This document shows positions 23,331 through 32,582 of a DNA stretch of 50,319 bases, piece after piece. Both the position numbers and the translations under genes were made by a program. Origin of the DNA: an uncultured Collinsella sp. (GTDB taxonomy: Bacteria; Actinomycetota; Coriobacteriia; Coriobacteriales; Coriobacteriaceae); assembly GCA_900757185.1 (NCBI GenBank), contig CAAEMX010000025.1, forward strand, positions 1-50,319, given 5' to 3'. Position 1 is the first letter of the stretch, and each line of letters begins with the position of its first letter. The notes under the pieces are model-generated. The model saw only the letters and a program-made list of their open reading frames with translations, was not told the origin of the DNA and did not search any database.

Positions 23331-26300
23331 CTACGAACGGCGGATAACCTCGGTCACGACCTCGGATACCGTGGCAATGTTCGTCGGGTTGACATTGTGG
23401 GGCAGGTCGTCCTCGGTACGAGCGCAAGCCAGGCGCGTGCCGTCCACGCCGGCGATAGTGAGGGCTCGGCGGCTCGCCTCGAGCGCGGCATAGGCATCGG
23501 TCTTGGCATAGGGCATCTCGAGCGCGCCACAATCGACATGGAACGACTTGCACACCTTGCTGACCAGGTTCATGATGCGGCGATCGCCCTTGAGCAGCTG
23601 CTGTTCGCCCTCAACCGTCACCACCGAAAGCCTACCGGCGCCGACGGATTCAAGATTGATGAAGAATACGCCGCGGAGCTTATCGCGATGCGAAGCCAAG
23701 AAGGCCTTCATACCGGCGCCATCACAATCCGAGGCGCCCGTTGCCACAAACCAGATATCGTGACCGAGCAGCTCATCGTCACCCATAGAGGCGACAGCCG
23801 AGAGCATATCTTCGGAAGAAGCGCCGTCGGAAGACGTAGCGCCGCCCTTCCAGCCATCGTTATCGTCCTCGAAATTATCCCACGAGCCGATGCCGCGACC
23901 GGACTTCTTGGCATCGTAATCGTCTTCGACGCCCAGCCAGTCACTCATGCTGTCCTGTTCGTTTTTCTTTTTACGACCGAACAGGCCGCCCAGGCCGCGC
24001 TTGCGAGACTTGGGTGCCGCCGGGGCGGGAGCCGAAATGGTCTCGATCGGCTGAGCGCCCGACGCAACGGGCATAGGAGGCGCAACGGGTGCCGATGTGG
24101 GTTCGGGACCCTGAGCGGTAGCGAAGGGGTCGTTGACCTGTGCGGAGGGATCGGGAAGGTCGAACAGCGACGTGCGAGACGCAACGTTTGTCTGCTTCAT
24201 CGACGGCAGCGACGGATCGGGGACCGAAGCCAGCGGAGACGAGGAAGGTGCGAGCGACGGAGCCGACGCCGGATCGGGAACATTCATCTGCGGGCGTGGT
24301 GATGCCTGGGAGGAAATCTGGGCCATAAGGGAATCGACCGTTTCGTCCTGGGTGGAAGCAACATCGGCAACCGTGGCACCGGAAGCACCAGGGGTCGGCA
24401 TGGTGAAAATCTGCGTGGAGTAAGGCCTCGACTCATCTGTCTCGGGAGCCTCGGAAACCGCAGGCACTTCCTCCTGCTCGGCCTCGGTCGAATCATCTTG
24501 CTCGGCTGTCGCGTATCGCTCTTCGTCAGAGTTGGCCTCGACGGGCTCGCCCTCGGCGGCATCTTGGATTTCGGCAGCATCAATAGGCTCGTCATCGTCC
24601 ACAGCGTCGCCCTGCTCATCGGAAACAGGAAGGGGCTCGGCAATCGCGGTGCCTTGCTTTTCAAACGTTATCGTGGAATCGAACTGCGCGGCATCAAACG
24701 ACATGGTGCTATCGACGTGCTGCTGAGCCTCGAAAGACGTCGTCGCCTTAACAACATCCGCGGACGCCGGTTGCTGGGACTCAAAGGACGTCGTAGCTTC
24801 GGCAGCGTCGACGGGCACGGACTGCATAGCCTCGTTCTGCTCGAACTCTTGCGCCGCGCGCTCACGTGCCGCCTCGGCTGCCTGCTGCTGAGCGATAGCC
24901 TCCTGATCGGCAGCCTCGCGTGCGGCAGCGCGCTTCTCCTCGAAATCGTCGACAAATTTCTTGCCCTTTGCAAGCGCACCCTTAAAGAAGTTGGAAGCGC
25001 TGGCGCCAATCGAAGAGAACGCGGATGCAATATCGGCATGGGGCGTTGCCGCGGGAATCTCGGCCGAGAAATCAGTATCGCTCTCGTAAGACACGCGCCT
25101 CGGCTGTTCAACGTAATCGTCGTCAGACTCGTCCGCAACGTCTTGCGCCGGCGCGGCGGGAGCCAAAATGTCCAGTCCTGCCGCGGGATCGATCGCAGAC
25201 ACCGCCTCGGGCTCGGCAGCGGTAACCGCGGCAGACTCATCATCCACGGTGACAGCGGGCGCAGGTTCAGTCACGACGGGAGCAGGCTCGGGCTCAAACG
25301 TCGGCTCCTCGCCCTCCTCGTAATCGAGCGTGCAGGACTCGGGAAGCATTCCGAGCGCACGGATGGCATCCGAACCAAAGCGGATGTTGCCGGCGGCATT
25401 GCGATAGAGCTTGGACTCGGGTTCGGCCGCGACAGGCTCCTCCACCGGCTCGGCAGCGGAAACCTCGTCATTGAGCTCTTCAGCCTGGACAGCCTGATTC
25501 TGATCCTCGGGCACGATGGCGCCGATCAGCGTCTCGTCGGCAGACGCGCCCTCAAAGCCCTCAATCTGCTCGTCGAAAGCCTCGCCCTGTTCGGGCTCGG
25601 TCTGAGCGTCGGGAGCAATCGGCTGACCGAACTCGTCCTCGGCGTAGGTAGGCTCTTCGTACTCGATGGTGTTGCCGTAGTCGTTTTGCTGCTGGGCCGC
25701 GGCATACTCGGCCGCCGCGCGCGCCATTTCCTCGGCGCGGCGCTTCTGCTCGCCAAAATAGGTATCGAATGGAATGTCGTCGGGGAATTCGTTTTCGCCC
25801 TGATAGGGGGCAACGTTGTCCATGACACCGAGCATGGCGGCAACAGAGGACTTGTTGCACACCGCGCCAGACGTGTAGGGAAGCACAAAACGGTTGGAGA
25901 TGATATTGGCGGCGTTGGCCAGTGCCACAAGGGAGGCCAGAATCGCGACAACCCACAGCAGCACCTTGAGCACGCCGGGAAGCGGCAGGATACGCAGGAT
26001 GGCAACAGCCGCGGGCGCGATCGTGGCAACAGGCAGGAGCTTGGCGATGAGCGCGCGATACGGAGCGTAGGGCTCGCGAGCAAGGAGCTCGGCACGGGGG
26101 GAATCATAGTGCGCCACCACGACGACCGGGCGGTTGCGCGGAGACGCAAGCGGGCCCGAGGCCTTGTGATAGGCGATGACATTTTGGCTCACACCGGTCT
26201 TTCCCAGGCGCGAAACCACGGGATGCCCCGTGCGCTCGAGCACGTAGAGCACGGCACCGACAATGGCCAGCAAGGTGCCGACCAAGCCGATACCGCCGCC

Positions 26301-26522
26301 GATGCCCATCAGCAGGGCGCCGGCAAACGCCAGAATACCGGTAACGGCAAACGCCAACCTGCTGGGCGCGGGAGCATTAAATTCCTGCACCTCGGGATCA
26401 AAGCCGTGGTTGCGGAAAATCTGAGCGATATCCTCGGCAGCCAGGCGCTCTTCTTCGCTGCACGCCGGCGTAATGCCGGTGTTCTGCAGCAGGTGATTAA
26501 TATAGTTCTGGGTGTTCGCCAT
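23331..26522 (-). CDS. M28-like membrane peptidase with a large disordered insert
   Basis: About 1063 residues. The N-terminal third has an M28-type beginning (GITPACSEEERLAAEDIAQIFRNHGF), two hydrophobic helices near 55-98, the VVVVAHYDSP metal-binding motif (His138, Asp140) and two more helices near 160-205. A low-complexity acidic segment of about 670 residues (about 240-910), rich in Glu, Ala, Pro, Ser and Gln, interrupts the domain. It includes repeats of the type TTSFExQQ. The C-terminal 150 residues resume the fold with FFINLESVGAG and DDLPHNVNPTNIATVSEVV. The usual catalytic Glu-Glu region reads ATGASDCDG, so activity is uncertain. The ATG at 26522 is preferred over the 50-residue longer frame because GGAG lies 6 bases upstream. 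Confidence 0.8.
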   Translation of the reverse strand: MANTQNYINHLLQNTGITPACSEEERLAAEDIAQIFRNHGFDPEVQEFNAPAPSRLAFAVTGILAFAGALLMGIGGGIGLVGTLLAIVGAVLYVLERTGHPVVSRLGKTGVSQNVIAYHKASGPLASPRNRPVVVVAHYDSPRAELLAREPYAPYRALIAKLLPVATIAPAAVAILRILPLPGVLKVLLWVVAILASLVALANAANIISNRFVLPYTSGAVCNKSSVAAMLGVMDNVAPYQGENEFPDDIPFDTYFGEQKRRAEEMARAAAEYAAAQQQNDYGNTIEYEEPTYAEDEFGQPIAPDAQTEPEQGEAFDEQIEGFEGASADETLIGAIVPEDQNQAVQAEELNDEVSAAEPVEEPVAAEPESKLYRNAAGNIRFGSDAIRALGMLPESCTLDYEEGEEPTFEPEPAPVVTEPAPAVTVDDESAAVTAAEPEAVSAIDPAAGLDILAPAAPAQDVADESDDDYVEQPRRVSYESDTDFSAEIPAATPHADIASAFSSIGASASNFFKGALAKGKKFVDDFEEKRAAAREAADQEAIAQQQAAEAARERAAQEFEQNEAMQSVPVDAAEATTSFESQQPASADVVKATTSFEAQQHVDSTMSFDAAQFDSTITFEKQGTAIAEPLPVSDEQGDAVDDDEPIDAAEIQDAAEGEPVEANSDEERYATAEQDDSTEAEQEEVPAVSEAPETDESRPYSTQIFTMPTPGASGATVADVASTQDETVDSLMAQISSQASPRPQMNVPDPASAPSLAPSSSPLASVPDPSLPSMKQTNVASRTSLFDLPDPSAQVNDPFATAQGPEPTSAPVAPPMPVASGAQPIETISAPAPAAPKSRKRGLGGLFGRKKKNEQDSMSDWLGVEDDYDAKKSGRGIGSWDNFEDDNDGWKGGATSSDGASSEDMLSAVASMGDDELLGHDIWFVATGASDCDGAGMKAFLASHRDKLRGVFFINLESVGAGRLSVVTVEGEQQLLKGDRRIMNLVSKVCKSFHVDCGALEMPYAKTDAYAALEASRRALTIAGVDGTRLACARTEDDLPHNVNPTNIATVSEVVTEVIRRS

Positions 26523-26720
26523 GTGCGCTCCACATCCATAATCCGACAAATAGGCCCAATGCATGCACATTAGAACCGTATATAGTCGAAAGTATACCCC
26601 GAGCGAGCGCAAACGACCGAATTCGGGCCATCTTAACGCCGCGAGCGGACAAGGATATAGCCTAATCTCCATATCGGACTAAAATCATGGCATCAAACGA
26701 CCTTCTCATGCGAGGATTCT

Positions 26721-27743
26721 ATGACGGCAAGCGACGCGACCGCGACAATTAAAAAGGGGGCACCCGAGCCCGGTTTCGATAAAACGGCTCAGCGCATCCT
26801 CAACCTTTTCTTTGTACTCAACAGTTCTCCCGAACCGCTGACGACCGAGCAAATCGTCCTGGATTCCGATTTGGGATACGGCTCGGGCAATATCGACTCA
26901 GACAAGCGTAAGTTCCGCCGCGATCGCGACAAGCTGCTCGAACGCGGCATCGTTATCAGGGAGGTTCATGCTGCCGGAGCGCAGGAAACCGAGGAGAGCG
27001 CCTGGACGATCGACCGCGAGCACACGTTTGCCGCGGGCGGCCTCATCACCGCAGACGATGCCGACATCCTGCTCAATGCCATCGACCAGACACTCGCGGC
27101 AGGCTCATCCACCTTTGCCGCGCCGCTTGCCGACATTCGCTCCAAGATTGCCTACCTTACCGGCATGTCGACGACAGGAGAGGCACCGATCCGCCGCTCC
27201 CCCGCCGTCGATGCGGTATGGAGTGCCTTTGCCGAGCGTTGCGCGCTGCGCTTTTTGTACCAAAACGGGCGCGGTGAACAACGCGAGCGGACCGTTTGCG
27301 TCTACGGCATGTTCGAGCGCGAGGGCGCGGCGTACTTCTGCGGCCTCGACAATGCCACCGACAATATCAGAACATTCCGCTGCGACCGCATTGTTCGCGC
27401 CTGGAGACCTTCGAAGGCCTACGCCATCCCTGCGGATTTCAACCTCAACGATTATCTATTCTTTGAGTTCGATTTTGCCGACCGCCCACCCGTTGCGGCT
27501 ACGTTCTCGTTCGCGCGTGATGCGCAGGCCGATATGATCAGCGGTCTAACGCGCGGGCGAGGTGAGCTCGCACGCACCGATTCGGGATGGACCTGGACCG
27601 TTGACGTGCGCGACCTTGAAGCCGCAGCCTCGTTTTGCATGGCCCATGCCATGGATGGCATGAGGCCCGTCGCCCCCGACTCTCTCAAGCAGGCGTGGAA
27701 TCACCTCATCGAAAGGACGGTGCACGAGCATGCCCGTGCGTAA
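26721..27743 (+). CDS. WYL-domain transcriptional regulator, first of pair
   Basis: A 340-residue regulator. An N-terminal helix-turn-helix (about 20-80, with LTTEQIV and DKRKFRRDRDKLLERGI) is followed by a WYL domain (about 155-250, with LRFLYQNGRGEQRERTVCVYGMF and RTFRCDRIVRA) and a C-terminal extension. The start ATG follows GAGGATTCT. It overlaps the next WYL gene by 14 bases, the arrangement seen in PafB/PafC-like pairs, which work as a heterodimer. It is divergent from the M28-like gene across a 198-base gap that must carry both promoters. Confidence 0.88.
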   Translation: MTASDATATIKKGAPEPGFDKTAQRILNLFFVLNSSPEPLTTEQIVLDSDLGYGSGNIDSDKRKFRRDRDKLLERGIVIREVHAAGAQETEESAWTIDREHTFAAGGLITADDADILLNAIDQTLAAGSSTFAAPLADIRSKIAYLTGMSTTGEAPIRRSPAVDAVWSAFAERCALRFLYQNGRGEQRERTVCVYGMFEREGAAYFCGLDNATDNIRTFRCDRIVRAWRPSKAYAIPADFNLNDYLFFEFDFADRPPVAATFSFARDAQADMISGLTRGRGELARTDSGWTWTVDVRDLEAAASFCMAHAMDGMRPVAPDSLKQAWNHLIERTVHEHARA

Positions 27744-28647
27744 ACTCACCAGCGAGCAAAGACTCTCGCACGCCATCGACATCATGGAGGCCCTCTACGC
27801 CGCCGGCGAGAATGGCATGACACGAGACGAGCTTTGCAGCCGCTTTGATATCACGGGGGCATCGCTCGACGAGATTCTCGAGATCGTCTCGACGCTTGCG
27901 GACCGAGAATCGGGCGCACGTATTATCTGCGAACGCCGCGGCGAGTGCGTGATCCTCACCGGTGATGCGGGGCGCGTGCTACCGCTGCGTCTGAGTGCCG
28001 CCGAGGGCGCTGTGCTCAACCATGAACTTGAATCATTGGGGATCGAACCCCAAGCGGCGGCTCGAATACGGCGCGCCCTTCTTCCCAAAGAGCTCGGCTA
28101 CAACCAGCGCGTCTTTGACACCGTCGCCCACGGATCGCACTGGCAGCAGCTGAGCTGCGCCATTCGGGACGGCGTTCGCTGCCGCATCTCGTATCGCTCG
28201 ATGGATGACACACAAGCGCGCGATCGTTTGGTCGACCCCTTGCGCATCACAACAAACGGCGACCAAACGTATCTGATTGCCTGGGATGTCGCGGTCGACG
28301 AACAGCGCACCTATCGTATGGATAAAATCGAGGGCCTGGTCTTGACCGACGACTCCGTCGTGCGCCACGCACCGAAGCCCGCGACCCTCCATGACTCCCT
28401 CGCCCAGGCGGAGCGGAGCGCGAAGCTTCTCATGCCGCGTGCCTTGGCAGAGCGCCTAGACTGGCCCGGCATCATGTCGGTTGAATCCAATGGGGCGGAC
28501 AGCTCAACAGTAAACGTGCGCTACGGCTCCGAGCGCTGGCTGTTAAGCCAGGTAATCGCAGCGGGCGGGGTCATCCGCATCTTGGATGACCCCGCCCTGT
28601 CAGAGCGTCTGTGCGATATGGCAAAATCCCTCGTCTGTCCGCTTTAG
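27730..28647 (+). CDS. WYL-domain transcriptional regulator, second of pair
   Basis: A 305-residue protein. The N-terminal winged helix (about 5-70, with GMTRDELCSRFDITGASLDEILEIV) is followed by a WYL domain (about 140-215, with VRCRISYRSMDD, LRITTNGDQTYLIAWDV and RTYRMDKIEGL) and a WCX-like C-terminal region. In characterised actinobacteria such pairs respond to DNA damage or to nucleic acids bound by the WYL domain. The ligand here is unknown. Its stop overlaps the end of the convergent helicase gene by 4 bases. Confidence 0.88.
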   Translation: MPVRKLTSEQRLSHAIDIMEALYAAGENGMTRDELCSRFDITGASLDEILEIVSTLADRESGARIICERRGECVILTGDAGRVLPLRLSAAEGAVLNHELESLGIEPQAAARIRRALLPKELGYNQRVFDTVAHGSHWQQLSCAIRDGVRCRISYRSMDDTQARDRLVDPLRITTNGDQTYLIAWDVAVDEQRTYRMDKIEGLVLTDDSVVRHAPKPATLHDSLAQAERSAKLLMPRALAERLDWPGIMSVESNGADSSTVNVRYGSERWLLSQVIAAGGVIRILDDPALSERLCDMAKSLVCPL

Positions 28648-31538
28648 CGGCGCCGCTCGTGGCGTGCGCGCCACAGCTGTAGATAGTGCCCGATTTGTGC
28701 CGACTCGATGCGCTGATAGGAACTCGTGGGCAGCGACGTTAAGAATTTCTTGCCGTAGCCCTTCGTCACCAGGCGTGGGTCGGCCAAGATGAGTACGCCG
28801 CAATCGGTCGATGAGCGAATGAGGCGACCGGCTGCCTGCTTGACCTCGAGCACGGCCTCGGGCAGAGAATAGCGCGCCCAAGCACGGTCTTCGCGCAGAT
28901 TGCGCTCGCATGAGAGCGGGTCTGTGGGGCTCGAGAACGGCAGCTTGGGGATGATGACGCAGCGCAGCGTCTCGCCGCTGGCGTCAAACCCTTCCCAAAA
29001 GGCCTTAAGCGCAAAGAGCGACGAGGTCGGTTCGTTGATAAAGCGATCGCGCAGACGGCGAGGGGACGAGTTGCGCTGCTGGCAGTTGAGCTCCAGACCC
29101 GCACGAGCCATCTTGGGCTCGACGCGAGCGTACAGCTCCTCCATGTCGCGCCTGTTGGTGAACAGCGTGAGCACCGAGCCGCCCATGGCAAGATGAGCGT
29201 CGACCAGCACGCGCTCGAGCGCCGTAAGATAGCTCTCACGATCGCGCGGATCGGGGATATCGCCCGCAACGACTACAGCCATGTTCGAATCGAAGTCGTA
29301 GCTCGAGTCCAAGTGCAGCGATGAGGATGTCGAGGCACTAATGCGATCGAGGCCGACGGCGTGGTTAAAGTGCTCAAAGCTCTTGGAAACCGTCATGGTC
29401 GCCGATGCAAAGATAGCCGTGTGGACCTCGGGCAGCCACTCGGTTGCCAAGGCCTCGCCAATATCGATGCGCTCCGCGGTCATCGACTCGCCGCCGGCAC
29501 GCAGCCTGCGATTGACTTGCAACGAGTACACGTAGTGCTCATCGGTACCGTCAATGATGAGTTTGAGGTTCTCGGCCAGCTCGTGCAGGCGGCGCGAAAT
29601 ATCACCCAGGTCGACAACAACCTCGGGCTTGTCGGCGGCGACGGCTTGTACCAGCGCGTCGACGCTCTTGTCAGCTTGTTCCAACGCGTCGATGGCAGTG
29701 TAGGCCGACTGCAAGAAATCATGCCAGTCGTCAGATTCGCGCAGCTCGGGGCCGATCCATAGGTTCGCATTGTCATAGCCCCCGCGGGCACGGCGGCCAA
29801 GCTCGCGAACGCCGTCAAACACATCGGCAATCGCCATGCTCGCACGTACAACCGTCGACGTCGCCTTGGCGGTAAGGCCCAGGTAGAGCGTAAAGCCCTC
29901 CGAGGTTGCCAAATCGCGGGAAACCTGGCTCAGCGCACCGGTGCTCGAGCCGCCCAGGCGCTCAAACAGAACGCGCGATTCATCCGCCGACACCACGCGC
30001 GCCCATTGACGGCGTGCCTCGCGCTCGATGGAGTGGGCCTCATCGATCACCCAGTGACGAATCGGAGGCAAGATTCTGCCCTCGGCCGCAACATTGCGGA
30101 ACAACAGGGAATGGTTGGTGACCACCACATCGGCATGCGCCGCGCGACGGCGGGCGCCGTGGACCAGGCATTTATCGGGGAAAAACGGACAGAGGCGACG
30201 GGCACACTCGCGCGACGCCGTCGTAAAGTCGGGACGGTTGACGCTGCGCCAGCGAATGCCGAGCGAGTCGAGGTCGCCATCGGCCGACTGACACACATAC
30301 GCCATGATGACCGCGACCGCTGTAAGCGTGTCAGCAGGATCACGCTTAGTCGTAATTTCGACTTGGCCACGGCTCATGCGCTCAAGCTTACGCAAGCATG
30401 GATAGTGGTCATAGCCCTTGAGGGCGCAAAACGATAGGCCTCCGTCCAGCTGCTCGGCAAGTTTGGGCAGCTCATGATACATGAGCTGGTCGGCAAGATT
30501 ATTCGATTTAGTCGCGATACCAACCGTGATGTTGTTGCGGCGCGCGGCCTCGGCAAAAGGCACCAGATAGGCCATCGATTTGCCGACGCCCGTGCCCGCC
30601 TCAATTACACGATGAGTGCCCGTGACTAGCGCATCGCGGACCTCGAGCGCCATCGCGATCTGCTCATCACGCGGCTCGTAGGTGGGATACATGCGATTGA
30701 CCAGGCCACCTGGCGCATAGTCTGCCTCAATCTCCTCACGACTCGGCATCTTGAGGACCGGCAGTTCGTCGGCGTCCACCCGATCGTCGGCGCGATCGGC
30801 CTTGAGAACGTCAGCACGAGCGGCGCTGAGAGAGAAGATAGAACCAGGGTTCTGCCCTGCCAAGAATGAGAAGATAGGACGATAGGACCAAGGCACGTCC
30901 GGATGCATGTCGGCTAGGCGCGCCATGAGGCCCTGGGGCAAGTCGGTGAGCGCCACGAGCAACACGCGCCATACGCCAGACAGGGCGTCGACGTCGGCAT
31001 TGGCACGGTGTGATACCGAGTCACAGCCAAACAGATCGGCCATAAAAGACAGCTTGTGCGAGGCCAGGCGCGGAAGAGCGATGCGCGACAACGCCAGCGA
31101 ATCGATCCAAATATCGCTCACGTTGACGCCGCCTTTGACCGACTCGATAAACGAGCGGTCGAACGTGGCGTTATGTGCGATCACCGGGCAACCACCGACA
31201 AAATCGGCGAGAGCGGCGACGGCCTCAACGGCCGACGGGGCATCTGCCACATCGGCATTTGTAATGCTCGTGAGCTCGGTAATCTCGGCGGGAATCAGCT
31301 GTTTGGGATGCACGAAGGTATCGAAGCGGTCGACGACCTCGCGGCCCGAAAGACGGGCCGCCGAGATCTCGATCAGCTCATTGTCCTGCACCGAAAGACC
31401 CGTGGTCTCGGTATCGAGGACAATCACATCTTCCTCGATAAGGCCGAAGGACTGCGTTTTGGCGCGTTCGGCAAGCGTGGCATAGGAGTCGATGACAAAC
31501 TGCGGCGTTCCTGACGAAACCGCGTCCTCGATTAGCAT
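28644..31538 (-). CDS. DinG-family helicase with N-terminal exonuclease domain
   Basis: A 964-residue superfamily 2 helicase. Residues about 35-195 form a DEDDh 3'-5' exonuclease with Asp42-Thr-Glu44, Asp127 (HNATFD) and His177 to Asp181. The helicase core has Walker A EAGTGVGKS (313-321), a DEAH box in WVIDEAHSIE and the C-terminal motif AAGRLIRS. Cysteines at Cys381 and in ECARRLCPFFPDKC fit the iron-sulphur cluster of DinG/XPD helicases. Fusion of exonuclease and DinG is typical of Gram-positive bacteria. It should unwind or trim damaged DNA, R-loops or forks. Its start region overlaps the 3' end of ddl by 7 bases, so the two are one transcript. Confidence 0.94.
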   Translation of the reverse strand: MLIEDAVSSGTPQFVIDSYATLAERAKTQSFGLIEEDVIVLDTETTGLSVQDNELIEISAARLSGREVVDRFDTFVHPKQLIPAEITELTSITNADVADAPSAVEAVAALADFVGGCPVIAHNATFDRSFIESVKGGVNVSDIWIDSLALSRIALPRLASHKLSFMADLFGCDSVSHRANADVDALSGVWRVLLVALTDLPQGLMARLADMHPDVPWSYRPIFSFLAGQNPGSIFSLSAARADVLKADRADDRVDADELPVLKMPSREEIEADYAPGGLVNRMYPTYEPRDEQIAMALEVRDALVTGTHRVIEAGTGVGKSMAYLVPFAEAARRNNITVGIATKSNNLADQLMYHELPKLAEQLDGGLSFCALKGYDHYPCLRKLERMSRGQVEITTKRDPADTLTAVAVIMAYVCQSADGDLDSLGIRWRSVNRPDFTTASRECARRLCPFFPDKCLVHGARRRAAHADVVVTNHSLLFRNVAAEGRILPPIRHWVIDEAHSIEREARRQWARVVSADESRVLFERLGGSSTGALSQVSRDLATSEGFTLYLGLTAKATSTVVRASMAIADVFDGVRELGRRARGGYDNANLWIGPELRESDDWHDFLQSAYTAIDALEQADKSVDALVQAVAADKPEVVVDLGDISRRLHELAENLKLIIDGTDEHYVYSLQVNRRLRAGGESMTAERIDIGEALATEWLPEVHTAIFASATMTVSKSFEHFNHAVGLDRISASTSSSLHLDSSYDFDSNMAVVVAGDIPDPRDRESYLTALERVLVDAHLAMGGSVLTLFTNRRDMEELYARVEPKMARAGLELNCQQRNSSPRRLRDRFINEPTSSLFALKAFWEGFDASGETLRCVIIPKLPFSSPTDPLSCERNLREDRAWARYSLPEAVLEVKQAAGRLIRSSTDCGVLILADPRLVTKGYGKKFLTSLPTSSYQRIESAQIGHYLQLWRARHERRR

Positions 31539-32497
31539 GCAATGCCCGCTCGACGAAGACCCATACGGATCAGGCTGTCACAGACCTGCGGGAACGTCAT
31601 GTCGTCGGTGTGGCGGATCTCATCCGGATACAGCGACGTATCGGTCATGCCGGGAATGGTATTGGTCTCGAGGATAACGGGGCCGTCCTCGCTCACGATA
31701 AAATCGCTGCGCGAGATACCCAGGCAACCGAGCGCCTTGTGAGCGGCACAGGCAAGCTCCTGGGCACGAGCGTAGTTCTCGGGTGAAATCTGCGCCGGAA
31801 TGCGATGGATGTCCGTAGGGTCGACATATTTCACGTCCAGATCGTAGAACTCGCAGTCCTCGGGCTTACGGATCTCGACAATCGGCAGGGCGCGCACGTC
31901 ATCCTCGCCGTATACGCCAACGGTGATCTCGGTACCCTCGATGCACTTCTCGACCAGCACTTTGTCGCCGTACTCAAACGCCTTGGCGATTGCCGCGGGC
32001 AGCTCGGAGGGCTCATGGACCAGGGAAATGCCATAGCTGGAACCGTTGACGGCCGGCTTCACAAAGCAGCGCTCGCCACAAACCTCGACGATATGATCGA
32101 TATCGACTTCATCGCCCACCTCGAGCGCAAGGCCGGGGGCAATGGGAATGCCCGCCTTGGCGTACAGGAGCTTAGAGACCTCTTTGTCGGCACCGCAGGC
32201 GCTAGCAAGCACGCCCGAGGCCGTGTAGGGGATACCCAGGGTCTCCATGGCGCCCTGCATGGCACCATCCTCACCGCCGGCGCCGTGCATGGCGATAAAC
32301 GCCACGTCAAAGCCGCCGGTTGCCATGGTTACCATAAAGTCATCAGCGGCCGTATCGAGCAGCTCCACCGAGGTGTAGCCGGCTTCCTTCAGTGCCACCA
32401 CAACGTTCTTTCCCGAATTGAGCGAGATCTCGCGCTCAGCGGAATGACCGCCCGCCAAGACCGCTACGTGCATGTTCTCTAGGCTTTTACCCGGCAT
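31532..32497 (-). CDS. ddl: D-alanine--D-alanine ligase
   Basis: ATP-grasp ligase of 321 residues that makes D-Ala-D-Ala for peptidoglycan. Segments seen are AVLAGGHSAEREISLNSG at the N-terminus, CFVKPAVNGSSYGISLV (ATP-binding loop), VLVEKCIEGTEITVGV and the C-terminal RSDFIVSEDGPVILETNTIPGMT with metal-binding Glu and Asn. The start ATG has GGAGGAG 7 bases upstream. It is divergent from rlmN. Its end overlaps the helicase gene. Confidence 0.95.
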   Translation of the reverse strand: MPGKSLENMHVAVLAGGHSAEREISLNSGKNVVVALKEAGYTSVELLDTAADDFMVTMATGGFDVAFIAMHGAGGEDGAMQGAMETLGIPYTASGVLASACGADKEVSKLLYAKAGIPIAPGLALEVGDEVDIDHIVEVCGERCFVKPAVNGSSYGISLVHEPSELPAAIAKAFEYGDKVLVEKCIEGTEITVGVYGEDDVRALPIVEIRKPEDCEFYDLDVKYVDPTDIHRIPAQISPENYARAQELACAAHKALGCLGISRSDFIVSEDGPVILETNTIPGMTDTSLYPDEIRHTDDMTFPQVCDSLIRMGLRRAGIAC

Positions 32498-32582
32498 GGG
32501 CAGACTCCTCCTCTATAATTTCTGCAGCTGATACCATATTGTAGCGATACCCTCTACGTTTCCCCAAAATCGAAAGGCTTCC

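Noticed and set aside
24498..26573. Plus-strand frame of 691 codons opposite the M28-like gene
   Set aside because: Arg/Gly/Leu-rich shadow of the acidic insert; no motif and no start signal.
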